Source of the DNA: a virus
DNA length: 28,713 nucleotides
Direction: 5' to 3' (one strand)
IMG/VR virus record: IMGVR_UViG_3300025889_000698
Span: 1-28,713 of that record
The notes below the pieces were generated by a model. The model saw only the letters and a list, made by a program, of their open reading frames with translations. It was not told where the DNA came from and made no database searches. Of this stretch, positions 6,291 to 14,399 are shown piece after piece; the stretch's first letter is position 1; every line of letters starts with the position of its first letter. Position numbers and translations under genes: made by a program.

Positions 6291-7063
6291 ACAACATAAC
6301 ACTATTAGATGGTTCTACTTGGGATAAGAAAGAACTATTAGAAAAGATGAATGATGATAGTTTCTACTATGGGTATCTCTCACAAGCTGCTCTTAGTTCA
6401 TCATCACTAAAGCTCTTACTGGATTCACCTAAGACTTACAGAAATGTAACACAGTATGGAAGCGAGGAGAGCCAAGCACTAAGAGATGGTTGGTTATTTC
6501 ATACAGCGATATTAGAACCTGAAGTATTCTCATCTCAGATATTTGTAGATGTACAAAGCAAGAACACGAAAGCCTACAAAGAAGCGAAAGCAGAACACGG
6601 TAAGGTATTCACTATTGCAGAGAAGAACAATGCAGAACGAATTGCAGATGCTTTCCTTAGAAACACAAAGGCTATTGAGATGATTAGAGATTGTGAGTTC
6701 GAAGTACCTGTTATTGGTGAGGTAATGGGATTCCCATTTAGAGGTAAAGCTGACGTACTGGGTAAGAATCGAATCGTTGATCTTAAGACCTCATCCGATA
6801 GCGTTAAAGCCTTCCCTTACTCAGCTAAAAAGTACTCTTATGATGTACAATGCTATCTCTACTCAAATTTATTCGGAGTGGATTATAAGGACTTCACATT
6901 TTTAGTGATTGACAAAAAGAGTTTAGATATCGCAGTATATCATTGTTCTGAGGAGTTCTACTATTCAGGAGAGCAGAAAGTAGAAGCAGCATTAGAGGTT
7001 TACGATACTTACTTCTTACAAGCTGCGGATTTAGACCAGTATTATTTAGAAGGCACATTATAA
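6287..7063 (+). CDS. PD-(D/E)XK exonuclease, RecE/Cas4-like, 258 aa
   Basis: The active-site pattern is clear: H72 (LFHTAIL), then D156 (RGKADVLG), then D165-L-K167 (IVDLKTSS), followed by a QCYLYS helix. This is the layout of phage recombination exonucleases of the RecE/Cas4-like group. It is predicted to resect one strand from DNA ends, giving single strands for annealing. The SSB-like proteins at 540-1272 and NinG at 28153 would complete a recombination pathway, although I see no clear annealing protein. The length is usual for stand-alone phage versions. Its start overlaps the ParB-like gene by four bases. Confidence 0.85.
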   Translation: MNNITLLDGSTWDKKELLEKMNDDSFYYGYLSQAALSSSSLKLLLDSPKTYRNVTQYGSEESQALRDGWLFHTAILEPEVFSSQIFVDVQSKNTKAYKEAKAEHGKVFTIAEKNNAERIADAFLRNTKAIEMIRDCEFEVPVIGEVMGFPFRGKADVLGKNRIVDLKTSSDSVKAFPYSAKKYSYDVQCYLYSNLFGVDYKDFTFLVIDKKSLDIAVYHCSEEFYYSGEQKVEAALEVYDTYFLQAADLDQYYLEGTL

Positions 7064-7072
7064 ATAAGGGGT

Positions 7073-7282
7073 ATGATAGATAATATTGTAGAAAGAGTTG
7101 TATCTTTATTTAGGAGTAGATCTCAAAGAGGTATAGAAAAATACGGAACAACATTAGAAGAAAACGAATTAAGTAACTCAGAGTGGCTACAACATCTTCA
7201 GGAGGAGTTAATGGATGCAGCATTATATGTCGAAAAGATAAAATCAATAATAGATGAACAAGAGAGTAGAAAGACTGATTAG
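7073..7282 (+). CDS. MazG-like nucleotide pyrophosphohydrolase, 69 aa
   Basis: The sequence GIEKYGTTLEEN followed by WLQHLQEELMDAALYVEKI (about residues 20-56) matches small all-alpha NTP pyrophosphohydrolases found in phages. The EE and D residues of EELMDA (44-49) are expected to bind Mg and the nucleotide phosphates. It may clean the nucleotide pool or lower alarmone levels to aid phage growth. It is short for the family, a minimal version. The gene lies nine bases after the exonuclease gene and overlaps the DnaA-like gene by 29 bases. Confidence 0.6.
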   Translation: MIDNIVERVVSLFRSRSQRGIEKYGTTLEENELSNSEWLQHLQEELMDAALYVEKIKSIIDEQESRKTD

Positions 7283-7649
7283 AGAAATTGAAAAGGAAGC
7301 AAGAATTGATTTATTCAGAAACACACGAAAAAGAGAATATACAGAAGCGCGAGCTTTATTCAGCTACTTCCTAAGAAACTATTTCGGATATAAACTACAC
7401 GAGATTGTAGAGATATATAAGAAGAATGGATTTAACACCCATCACGCTACTATCCTGTATGCAAACAGAAACTACAAGGATTCTTATTTGCCATTCTCAC
7501 GCTTTCTAAAGGACTTAGATGAGAAGATGTATATCAAGTTCGGCAATCATCAAGAAGTGAAGATACGAAGCCTTAAAATGCGGATAGATAGCCTTCCTGA
7601 GAATAAGTTAGATGAAGCAAAGCGTTTAATAGAAGAACTGATCGACTAA
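7254..7649 (+). CDS. DnaA domain IV-like DNA-binding protein, 131 aa
   Basis: Residues 24-75 resemble the DNA-binding domain IV of DnaA: REYTEARALFSYFLR, then LHEIVEIYKKNGF, then the signature-like HHATILYA (63-70), close to the DnaA signature DHTTVLHA. The AAA+ ATPase domain is missing, so it cannot act as a full initiator by itself. It may mark the phage origin or recruit host DnaA or the phage helicase. The remaining C-terminus is helical. The gene begins inside its upstream neighbour and ends one base before the next gene. Confidence 0.75.
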   Translation: MNKRVERLIREIEKEARIDLFRNTRKREYTEARALFSYFLRNYFGYKLHEIVEIYKKNGFNTHHATILYANRNYKDSYLPFSRFLKDLDEKMYIKFGNHQEVKIRSLKMRIDSLPENKLDEAKRLIEELID

Positions 7650-7650
7650 G

Positions 7651-7944
7651 ATGAGAAATAAACAACAAAGAGAACAGATAGTAACAGAACATTATAAGAA
7701 CTGGATGGAAACCACCAAGAACAAGCATCACAAAGAATACGCAGAGATGATGTACCAAGCAATGCTTGATGGTAACTATAAAGAAGTGTACTCTGCATTA
7801 GGACGATCAAAGCAGGCGCTCTACGATACAAACAGAGATGTTACTTACAAAAGTGTAGTAGAAGCAGCAGAGGCTTACAAAGTATCGAAAACAACTATGA
7901 GTATTAACTACCTAAGATACGGACTTAAAAAAGTGTTAATGTAA
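7651..7944 (+). CDS. Helix-turn-helix protein, 97 aa
   Basis: The C-terminal part (YKSVVEAAEAYKVSKTTMSI, residues 66-85, then NYLRYGL) reads as a helix-turn-helix of the NUMOD1-like type, in which a short repeat precedes a DNA-contact helix. The N-terminal half is helical and charged. It probably binds DNA, perhaps as a regulator or as a co-factor for packaging, since it lies just before the terminase genes. The stop overlaps the next start by one base (TAATG). The exact family is uncertain. Confidence 0.6.
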   Translation: MRNKQQREQIVTEHYKNWMETTKNKHHKEYAEMMYQAMLDGNYKEVYSALGRSKQALYDTNRDVTYKSVVEAAEAYKVSKTTMSINYLRYGLKKVLM

Positions 7945-8111
7945 TGGCTGAGGTACTTGAACTAAGATGCGAATTACAACAATCAGCTATTATAAAAGAA
8001 GTAATGTTCGGGGGGATAATAGTACTACTAATACAAGCAGCTTTGAACTTAGCACTACTGTATCTTTTGAACCTGAGGCAAAAAACTGATTCTCAATCGT
8101 TATATAAGTAG
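7944..8111 (+). CDS. Small membrane protein, 55 aa
   Basis: One transmembrane helix is evident (FGGIIVLLIQAALNLALLYL, about residues 22-41) after a charged N-terminal helix. The start overlaps the upstream stop (TAATG). Its last codons contain the -10 box of the first late promoter (8098-8110), so the end of this gene and the promoter share bases. Function is unknown; a holin or superinfection-exclusion role is possible, but it lies far from the lysis genes. Confidence 0.6.
   Translation: MAEVLELRCELQQSAIIKEVMFGGIIVLLIQAALNLALLYLLNLRQKTDSQSLYK
8078..8110 (+). promoter_or_regulatory. Putative phage sigma promoter, copy A (terminase unit)
   Basis: GCAAAA at 8078-8083 and CGTTATATAAGTA at 8098-8110 are 20 bases apart start to start, the same spacing as in the four other copies. 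The start is expected near 8110, which leaves a leader of about 28 bases before terS at 8138. This copy lies inside the end of the preceding gene, so selection on the protein may explain its slightly altered end (AAGTA instead of AGATA). Confidence 0.75.
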
Positions 8112-8137
8112 GATTGAATAATCAAACATTTTCAATT

Positions 8138-8401
8138 ATGGATAAAAGAGTAAATAACGGAGGAGCAAGAGAAGGTGCAGGAAGAAAACCTAAATCAGAT
8201 GAGCTTAAACTGGTAGAGGCTCTTGATAAGCATATAGATCAAGAAGAAGTATTTGACACTTTACACGGTCTTATTAAAGAAGGTAACATTAGAGCGATAC
8301 AACTCTATATGAACTACAGACACGGTAAGCCGAAAGAGAATGTAACATTATCTTCTGATGGATTCGAAATTAACTTCAAAGACTTGTTGAGGTTCGAGTA
8401 G
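8138..8401 (+). CDS. Terminase small subunit, 87 aa
   Basis: The N-terminal NNGGAREGAGRKPKSDE segment (about residues 6-22) is the known start pattern of many phage small terminases, where a basic helix-turn-helix binds the packaging site. A helical oligomerisation part follows (residues 25-68). It should recognise phage DNA and stimulate the large subunit. I chose the ATG at 8138; an earlier in-frame TTG at 8114 lies closer to the promoter and is unlikely. The stop is directly followed by the GTG start of terL. Confidence 0.75.
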   Translation: MDKRVNNGGAREGAGRKPKSDELKLVEALDKHIDQEEVFDTLHGLIKEGNIRAIQLYMNYRHGKPKENVTLSSDGFEINFKDLLRFE

Positions 8402-9607
8402 GTGATCACCATTCAAAAGAAGTACGAGGTATTAAGGGACTCCGATAGTCGCTATTTTATTATTAGCGGTGGCAGGGCATCGGGTAAGTCCTTTAATATT
8501 TCTATTTTAATTCTCTTACTAACATTCGAGAAAGAACATACCATACTATTTACGAGGTACACTCTTACCTCAGCTTCCATTTCTATTATACCTGAGTTCT
8601 TAGAGAAGATAGAGCTTCTTGGTTTAGTAGATCGCTTTCATATCACAAAGGATGAGATTATCAACAGAATAACAGGAAGTAAGATTATATTCAAAGGTAT
8701 CAAGACCAGTTCAGGAGATCAGACCGCTTCATTAAAATCTATTCAAGGTGTTACTACTTGGGTACTGGAAGAAGCAGAGGAACTAACAGATGAGAAGAAA
8801 TTCGACACGATAGACTTCTCTATCCGTTCTAAGAAGAATCAGAACAGAGTCATCTTAATCTTAAACCCTACTACTAAGGAGCATTTTATTTACAGAAGGT
8901 TCTTTGAGGACAGAGGTGTACAGGAAGGGAGCAACATAACGAAAGGAGATACTACCTATATACACTCTACCTACTTAGATAACATCAAGTACCTCAACGA
9001 GTCATTCATAGCTCAGATCGAGCAGATGAGAACAAGAAGACCTGAGAAGTTTAAGCATCAAATCTTAGGTGGGTGGTTAGACAAAGCTGAGGGTGTCATC
9101 TTTACGAACTGGGAGATAGGAGAATTTAAGAAATCAGGCACAAGTGTATTCGGTCAGGATTACGGATTTAGTAACGACCCTACAACGCTCATAGAAACGA
9201 ATATAGATAAGTCTAACAAACGAATATACCTTAGAGAGTGTTTCTACTTACCAAGACTTACAACAAGCGAGATATCACGTTTAAATAGGCAATACGCAGG
9301 TGATGCATTAATCATAGGAGATAGTGCAGAACCAAGATTGATTACAGAGCTGCGTAGAGAAAGCAATATTAGAGAATCAGTAAAAGGACAAGGAAGTGTA
9401 ACCTACGGGATAAGTCTAATGCAAGACTACGATTTGATTATAGACCCTAACAGTACTAACCTCATCAAAGAGTTGAATAATTACAGTTGGCTTGAGAGAA
9501 AGAGCAACACTCCGATAGATGACCATAACCACTTAATAGATGCAGCACGATACGCAATAAGCTATCAATTAAAAAATCCTAACTATGGAAGTTACGCTGT
9601 AAGATAA
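8402..9607 (+). CDS. Terminase large subunit, 401 aa
   Basis: This is the packaging motor. The Walker A motif GGRASGKS is at residues 23-30, the Walker B with catalytic Glu at 121-128 (VLEEAEEL), and the coupling segment LILNPTTKE near 152-160. The nuclease domain has the three metal-binding Asp: D253 (FGQDYGF), D307 (IIGDSAE) and D380 (HLIDAARY). It matches the PBSX/Terminase_3 type. It pumps DNA into the prohead through the portal (20541) and cuts it at the end. It starts with GTG right after terS. It is complete at a normal length and is followed by a terminator at 9659. Confidence 0.95.
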   Translation: MITIQKKYEVLRDSDSRYFIISGGRASGKSFNISILILLLTFEKEHTILFTRYTLTSASISIIPEFLEKIELLGLVDRFHITKDEIINRITGSKIIFKGIKTSSGDQTASLKSIQGVTTWVLEEAEELTDEKKFDTIDFSIRSKKNQNRVILILNPTTKEHFIYRRFFEDRGVQEGSNITKGDTTYIHSTYLDNIKYLNESFIAQIEQMRTRRPEKFKHQILGGWLDKAEGVIFTNWEIGEFKKSGTSVFGQDYGFSNDPTTLIETNIDKSNKRIYLRECFYLPRLTTSEISRLNRQYAGDALIIGDSAEPRLITELRRESNIRESVKGQGSVTYGISLMQDYDLIIDPNSTNLIKELNNYSWLERKSNTPIDDHNHLIDAARYAISYQLKNPNYGSYAVR

Positions 9608-9610
9608 TTT

Positions 9611-9625
9611 TTACTATATTAGTAA
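9611..9625. other. Perfect inverted repeat TTACTATATTAGTAA
   Basis: TTACTA and TAGTAA are exact reverse complements with a three-base spacer, four bases after the end of terL. It has too few GC pairs for a good terminator and lies before the real one at 9659. It could be an operator or a protein-binding site, but one copy is weak evidence. Confidence 0.35.
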
Positions 9626-9658
9626 CTCATAAGGTTTATTAGTTTGTTTGAATTGAAG

Positions 9659-9688
9659 AAGGCAGTCCCGTAAGGCTGTCTTTTTTTT
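9659..9688 (+). terminator. Terminator after terL
   Basis: AAGGCAG (9659-9665) pairs with CTGTCTT (9676-9682), with one G-U pair, followed by eight T ending at 9688. It closes the terminase unit just before late promoter copy B, so the tail unit is transcribed separately. Confidence 0.85.
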
Positions 9689-9691
9689 ATT

Positions 9692-9724
9692 CTAAAACTA
9701 CCAGTTTCATTCGTTATATAGATA
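9692..9724 (+). promoter_or_regulatory. Putative phage sigma promoter, copy B (tail unit)
   Basis: CTAAAA at 9692-9697 (two changes from GCAAAA) and CGTTATATAGATA at 9712-9724 keep the 20-base spacing. It starts four bases after a terminator. The ATG at 9737 is 25 bases after the C of the -10 box, the same offset as in copy E, and both share AAGAG in the leader. Confidence 0.8.
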
Positions 9725-9736
9725 AGAGTAATATTT

Positions 9737-10387
9737 ATGAAATTACAAATCAATGTACCAAGCGAACTTGGCGAGATCACATTAGGTCAGTATCAGAAGT
9801 TCGTTAAACTGTATCAGGGAGAAGTTACAGAGGAGTTTATGGCATTGAAGATGCTTGAGATATTCTGCGGAGTAAAACTCAAGGATGCTTACCAAATGCG
9901 CTACAAAGATGTGGACGGAGTTGTTGAGGTTCTAAGCTCAATGCTAAATCAGAAACCTCAGCTTGTGCAACGATTCAAATTAGGAGACGTGGAGTATGGC
10001 TTCATTCCTAATCTTGATGATATGTCTTTTGGTGAGTATGTGGATTTAGATACTTACTTAGGAAACTGGGAAGAGATGCATAGAGCTATGGCAGTTCTTT
10101 ATCGTCCTATCAAACAGAAGCACGGTGATAAATACAACATTGTAGATTACGAAGTAGTGAACTCTGAGATGTACAAGAATATGCCAATGGATGCGGTAAT
10201 GTCTTCTATACTTTTTTTTTATCGTTTAGGGATAGACTTATCGAAAGCTATGATGAATTATTTGGAGGAGTCCAAGGAAACTCGTTTGGTGCAGTATCTC
10301 AGTTCGGACAAAAATGGGGTTGGTATCAGTCAATATACACAATCGCTCAAGGCGATCTTAGACGATTTGAACATATCACTCAGTTAA
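9737..10387 (+). CDS. Tail assembly chaperone, short form (lambda G analogue), 216 aa
   Basis: This is the unshifted product of a gene that probably makes two proteins. The sequence ITLGQYQKFVKLY and later YVDLDTYLGNWEEMHRAMAVLYRPI recurs, as far as I recall, in proteins before tape measures in Bacteroidota phages. It should bind the tape measure protein and guide tail tube assembly; it is not part of the finished virion. Near codon 159 a run of nine T (10212-10220) allows some ribosomes to slip back one base and make the longer form ending at 10470. The start follows late promoter copy B with a leader of about 13 bases. Confidence 0.65.
   Translation: MKLQINVPSELGEITLGQYQKFVKLYQGEVTEEFMALKMLEIFCGVKLKDAYQMRYKDVDGVVEVLSSMLNQKPQLVQRFKLGDVEYGFIPNLDDMSFGEYVDLDTYLGNWEEMHRAMAVLYRPIKQKHGDKYNIVDYEVVNSEMYKNMPMDAVMSSILFFYRLGIDLSKAMMNYLEESKETRLVQYLSSDKNGVGISQYTQSLKAILDDLNISLS
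10211..10220 (+). other. -1 ribosomal frameshift site (T run)
   Basis: The bases C plus nine T are read as CTT TTT TTT T in the zero frame. A slip on T TTT TTT moves ribosomes into the -1 frame, which stays open to the stop at 10468-10470. The same arrangement occurs in tail chaperones of many long-tailed phages. Confidence 0.75.
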
Positions 10388-10470
10388 AAATACATCAATG
10401 CCTTATGTTCTTGACATTCGAAAAAGAAAAGACGGAATTAGAGGCGAAACAAATAAAAGGTAGAGTATGA
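10219..10470 (+). CDS. Frameshift extension of the tail chaperone (lambda T part of GT)
   Basis: Read in the -1 frame from the T run, this region encodes 83 residues with a convincing protein sequence: FGAVSQFGQKWGWYQSIYTI, then AQGDLRRFEHITQLKIHQCL. It has no start codon of its own near the beginning, so it is made only as a fusion with the first about 161 codons of the gene at 9737, giving about 244 aa. Its TGA stop overlaps the next ATG as ATGA (10467-10470), a normal coupling that would be left unexplained if the unshifted stop at 10387 were the only end. The T part in lambda contacts the tube protein. Confidence 0.75.
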   Translation, partial: LSFRDRLIESYDELFGGVQGNSFGAVSQFGQKWGWYQSIYTIAQGDLRRFEHITQLKIHQCLMFLTFEKEKTELEAKQIKGRV

Positions 10471-10931
10471 GCGTAATGAACGGCTTTTATAGGGTAATGG
10501 AAACATTGAAGGATGAGCTTCAAGCAGACCCTAATTGCAACACGATAACTTTCGGAGATATCTCTGAGGTTGATCTAAGCAAGCAAACTATATTTCCACT
10601 ATCACACATTATTCTTAACGGAGCAACAAGCGGTGAGAACGTAATGACCTTTAACGTATCTATCCTATCAATGGATATTGTAGATATAAGCAAAGATGAG
10701 GTAACCGATATATTCGTGGGTAATGACAATGAGCAAGATGTGCTTAATACGCAGCTTAGTGTTTTGAATAAGGTAATTCAGAAACTAAGAATCGGTTCAT
10801 TATATGCAGAAAAGTATCAAGTAGTAGGCGATGTAGGTTTAGAGCCATTTAGAGATAGATTCGAGAATCAGATCGCAGGATGGACAGCAACCTTTGATGT
10901 AATGATTGCAAATGACGTAAACGTCTGCTAA
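10467..10931 (+). CDS. Putative tail completion/terminator protein, 154 aa
   Basis: The protein has an N-terminal helix (FYRVMETLKDELQ), then alternating strands, and ends in GWTATFDVMIANDVNVC, a terminal block I know from small head-tail proteins of Bacteroidota phages. Length and fold pattern fit a tail terminator, which caps the tube, or a neck protein. It overlaps the frameshift product by four bases and the next gene by one base. The family name is not certain; structural function is well supported by place. Confidence 0.6.
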   Translation: MSVMNGFYRVMETLKDELQADPNCNTITFGDISEVDLSKQTIFPLSHIILNGATSGENVMTFNVSILSMDIVDISKDEVTDIFVGNDNEQDVLNTQLSVLNKVIQKLRIGSLYAEKYQVVGDVGLEPFRDRFENQIAGWTATFDVMIANDVNVC

Positions 10932-11458
10932 TGGATTTTAAAGAGACAGAAAAGGCATTAAATGCATTCGCTAAGAAAGTAATTAGAGATGCTAAGAAGA
11001 ACCTGAACAGACGTAAGATAAGTGCTTCGGGTAATCTTGCTCGTTCTCTAAACTATGACTTAGATGTATTCCCTAATTCCTTCTCTTTAGATATCAATAT
11101 GGAGGACTATGGTAAGTTCATTGACAAAGGGGTGCAAGGAGCAGACCCTGCAAAGTCTAAGAACAGAACCAGTCCTTATAAATACTCAGGAAGGTTTAAA
11201 ATGATACCTCCTTCCAGTTTAGATAAGTGGGTAATTAAGAAAGGTATTAAAGGAGTAAGAGACGAAAAAGGAAAATTCATTAAAAGACAAAGTTTGAAGT
11301 ATGCATTAGCAACGAGTATTTATCAGAAAGGTATTCGTGCGAGCTTGTTTCTTACTAAGCCATTTGAGGCTGCTTTTAAAGGACTTCCAGATCAAATAAT
11401 AAAAGCATACGCATTAGACGTAGAAGATTTCTTAGAGTTCACAATAGACACTAATTAA
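10931..11458 (+). CDS. HK97 gp10-like tail completion protein, 175 aa
   Basis: The basic N-terminal helix (KALNAFAKKVIRDAKKNLNR) and the central YGKFIDKGVQG motif (about residues 60-70) recall HK97 gp10-type proteins, which join the tail to the head connector. An insertion-like basic loop (GVRDEKGKFIKRQS) follows. It overlaps the preceding gene by one base. It should act in the neck of the particle. No signal peptide or membrane helix is present, as expected for a virion assembly protein. Confidence 0.6.
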   Translation: MDFKETEKALNAFAKKVIRDAKKNLNRRKISASGNLARSLNYDLDVFPNSFSLDINMEDYGKFIDKGVQGADPAKSKNRTSPYKYSGRFKMIPPSSLDKWVIKKGIKGVRDEKGKFIKRQSLKYALATSIYQKGIRASLFLTKPFEAAFKGLPDQIIKAYALDVEDFLEFTIDTN

Positions 11459-11481
11459 AAGGTATTTTAAGACATAAATAA

Positions 11482-12438
11482 ATGGCAACAAGCGTAGGGG
11501 TTAGAAGCCCATATTGGATAGAAAGCGATGCGGGTGCAACTGCAAACTCATATAAGTTTCAGATTACCATAGATGGTACACTTACTTATACGATTGTAAA
11601 GAATGCATCGGATATTAACAAAGCAGGAATCGATGTATCTGAATTAGTAAAAGATTATATAGATATCGCATATACAGGCTCTTTACCTGTAGGTACTTCT
11701 GTTCCTACGGACTGGGGTATTGATTGGAGTGCTTCTATAATTGCATACACAGGAGAAGATGCAACAGGTTCTACTGTTGGTAGTCCTGAGTTATATTCAA
11801 CAAGAGATGCTTATTTAGGGTATGCTTATTATTCTGATGAAGAACCTGAGTTTATTTATTCAAGTACCACTCCATTAATCAGTAGTTACACGCTATGGTA
11901 TCCTGAATCGACTTCGGGATATTTCTATTCTAACGAAGCGGGTACAATTACACGCAAAACAGTAAGTACCTCAGCAACGAGTGTATCAGCAGGAGGTCAA
12001 ACAATCACCATTAAGCGATTCCCTTGTAATAAGTACGATGATGTAAAACTTGTATTCATCAACCGATATGGTATGCTACAAGAGTTATACTTCTTTGCTA
12101 AGAATACAGAAAGCACCAGTTTCACAAGAGACAGCTACAAGGCGAATGTATTTGACTATGCAGGTATTTATGAAAAGGAATCACACCAAGTAAGAAACTT
12201 CAATACAAACGCTAAGACACGATACGAACTAAGTACAGGATACATATCAGAGGACTACAACGAGTTCATTAAAGAATTGATGTTATCTGAAAAAGTATGG
12301 GCGCATATAGATGGTGAAGTACGACCTGTAAATGTTACAGATACTAATGTTGCTTACAAGACTTCAGTAAATGACAAATTAGTGGCTTATACAGTAGTCG
12401 TAGAACAAGCGAATGATTTAATTTCTTCAATGAGATAA
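11482..12438 (+). CDS. Virion tail protein, unassigned, 318 aa
   Basis: This is a beta-rich, Ser/Thr/Tyr-rich protein with no catalytic motif, typical of structural tail proteins. N-terminal SVGVRSPYWIESDAG and DVSELVKDYIDI suggest a domain for assembly; the C-terminal half contains TRYELSTGYISEDYNEFIKE and LMLSEKVWAHIDG, patterns that recur in tail proteins of Bacteroidota phages as far as I recall. The ATG overlaps nothing; the stop overlaps the next start by one base, so the two are coupled and probably contact each other. It could be a tail tip or baseplate component. Confidence 0.55.
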   Translation: MATSVGVRSPYWIESDAGATANSYKFQITIDGTLTYTIVKNASDINKAGIDVSELVKDYIDIAYTGSLPVGTSVPTDWGIDWSASIIAYTGEDATGSTVGSPELYSTRDAYLGYAYYSDEEPEFIYSSTTPLISSYTLWYPESTSGYFYSNEAGTITRKTVSTSATSVSAGGQTITIKRFPCNKYDDVKLVFINRYGMLQELYFFAKNTESTSFTRDSYKANVFDYAGIYEKESHQVRNFNTNAKTRYELSTGYISEDYNEFIKELMLSEKVWAHIDGEVRPVNVTDTNVAYKTSVNDKLVAYTVVVEQANDLISSMR

Positions 12439-14399
12439 TGCAGAATTTATCATTATACATAGAAGGTACTAAAGTGGACTTGTTTAGGGATGAGGTGATA
12501 TCTCTTACTCAGACAATTCAGAACGTACGGGATATTGAGAAAGTCTTTACGGACTTCTCTAAGTCTTTTACGATTCCTGCTTCCAGTACCAACAATAAGA
12601 TATTCAAGCACTATTATAATTTCGATATTATAGATGGGTTTGATGCAAGAAAGAAGGTAGCAGCTAAGATCGAGTTGAATGGAATACCGTTTACAGCAGG
12701 AAGAGTTAAGCTTGAGGGGGTAGATTTAAAAGACAATAAAGCTTATGCGTATCGAGTTACTTTCTTTGGAAATACGGTAAACCTTAAAGATAAGTTAGGA
12801 GAAACTAAGCTATCTGCTCTTACTTGGCTGAATAATTTTCAATACGATTACGATGCAGCTTCAGTTAGGGCAATTATGCAAGGTGGTGGAGATATCACGG
12901 TAGATAGTGTTTTATATAGCGATGCTATTAAGTGTCCTCTTATTTCTTACGACCAATTAATCACTATCTCAGCTCCTAATATCTCAGCAACATACGATAA
13001 GTTCAAATACGGAATTAGATTATGGCTTATTATAAAAGCTATTGAGGAGCAAGGTTTAGGAATCACATTCACAAGCGATTCTTTCATTAAGCAAACAAGC
13101 AATGCTCAGTTCTATGATTTGTATATGTGGATGCATAGAAGAGAGGGTGATGTTTTTCAATCCGGAGATATAACAGAATTATATACTTCTTTTACTCCTG
13201 ATACTACTTCAATGACAGGGGTATTTTTAGATACTGCGGCTTTAGTAATAACGGGGCTTACAGGAGGTCAATATATTAATTATTTATTGGATGTAACAAC
13301 CTCAACAACCAACGACTATACTATCACTATTAAAAAGGATGGGTTTACTTATGCGACTAAAGTAGTTTCGGGCGGAGGAGATACAACTCTTACGGGTGTA
13401 TTATATAATGCTCCCTTTGGATATGAGGTTTATATTACGGGAACAGGAACAGATTCGTTTACTATAGATTGGGAATTGACCAATAGTTTTTTAGGCGAGT
13501 TCAATGACTATACGGGAGGGTCTTTTCCTTTAGGTAGTAGCTTTATTTTTTATCCTCAACAGCAAATACCGGATATGAAGATCGTGGATTTTCTTGGAGG
13601 GTTATTCAAGATGTTCAATCTAACTGCTTACGAAACGGATAATGGAGAGATTAAAGTACAGACCTTAGATGACTTCTACGCTACTGGTACGACACGAGAT
13701 ATAAGCAAGTATGTCGATGTCAATGAAAGTTCGGTAGATGTAGCCTTACCATACCGAGAGATTAAATTCCAATACGAAGGAAGAGACACTTACCTATCTA
13801 AGCAATATGAGCAAGAGAATCTTATCGGTTGGGGTAGTACTGAATATAACGGAGGCGATACTTACAATGGAGATACTTATGAGGTAACACTTCCATTTGA
13901 GCATATGCAGTATTTTAGATTGTCAAGCTCTACGATTCAGATCGGTCAGTTTAGTGATGAGCCACTTACAAACACGAATGACTCTGCCCCTTACTTTGAT
14001 AAGCCTTTATTGTTTTATGCACCGATTGTAGTAGGAGGGGATACGGTAACCATTTCAGGAACTGCAATAACCACTTATTTTATTCCTTCTAATTCAGTAG
14101 GTACAGATGCAGGTATTAATGATGATACTTGCCACTTCTCAGTAGAGATAAACGAATACACAGGAGGTTCAAACTTTGACGGTTCGCTATTCGCTAACTA
14201 CTATGAGAATTATATCGCAGATGTATTCAACTCTAAGAGGCGATTAACAAAAGTGAAGGCTTGGTTACCAGTTAGCTTCCTAACAAATTACACGCTTGCA
14301 GATACTTTAGAGATCAACACACGAAAATATAGAATTAACTCAATCACTACCAACCTCAACACAGGACAGAGCAGTTTAGAGTTATTAAACATAGTATAA
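12438..14399 (+). CDS. Large tail tip/hub-type protein with an insert-like domain, 653 aa
   Basis: The N-terminal region (LSLYIEGTKVDLF, FTDFSKSFTIPASSTNN) and the C-terminal region (residues about 370-653, with KIVDFLGGLFKMFNLTAY and YRINSIT) frame a tail-tip or hub-like protein. Residues about 240-375 form a Thr/Gly-rich beta domain (TGLTGGQYINYLLDVT, YEVYITGTGTDSFTIDWELT) that looks like an immunoglobulin-like insertion. The only two CCGG sites I found in the window, 13162 and 13569, lie in its DNA, which suggests a recent origin. The gene lies between a tail gene and the tape measure. The exact tail position is unproven. Confidence 0.55.
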   Translation: MQNLSLYIEGTKVDLFRDEVISLTQTIQNVRDIEKVFTDFSKSFTIPASSTNNKIFKHYYNFDIIDGFDARKKVAAKIELNGIPFTAGRVKLEGVDLKDNKAYAYRVTFFGNTVNLKDKLGETKLSALTWLNNFQYDYDAASVRAIMQGGGDITVDSVLYSDAIKCPLISYDQLITISAPNISATYDKFKYGIRLWLIIKAIEEQGLGITFTSDSFIKQTSNAQFYDLYMWMHRREGDVFQSGDITELYTSFTPDTTSMTGVFLDTAALVITGLTGGQYINYLLDVTTSTTNDYTITIKKDGFTYATKVVSGGGDTTLTGVLYNAPFGYEVYITGTGTDSFTIDWELTNSFLGEFNDYTGGSFPLGSSFIFYPQQQIPDMKIVDFLGGLFKMFNLTAYETDNGEIKVQTLDDFYATGTTRDISKYVDVNESSVDVALPYREIKFQYEGRDTYLSKQYEQENLIGWGSTEYNGGDTYNGDTYEVTLPFEHMQYFRLSSSTIQIGQFSDEPLTNTNDSAPYFDKPLLFYAPIVVGGDTVTISGTAITTYFIPSNSVGTDAGINDDTCHFSVEINEYTGGSNFDGSLFANYYENYIADVFNSKRRLTKVKAWLPVSFLTNYTLADTLEINTRKYRINSITTNLNTGQSSLELLNIV

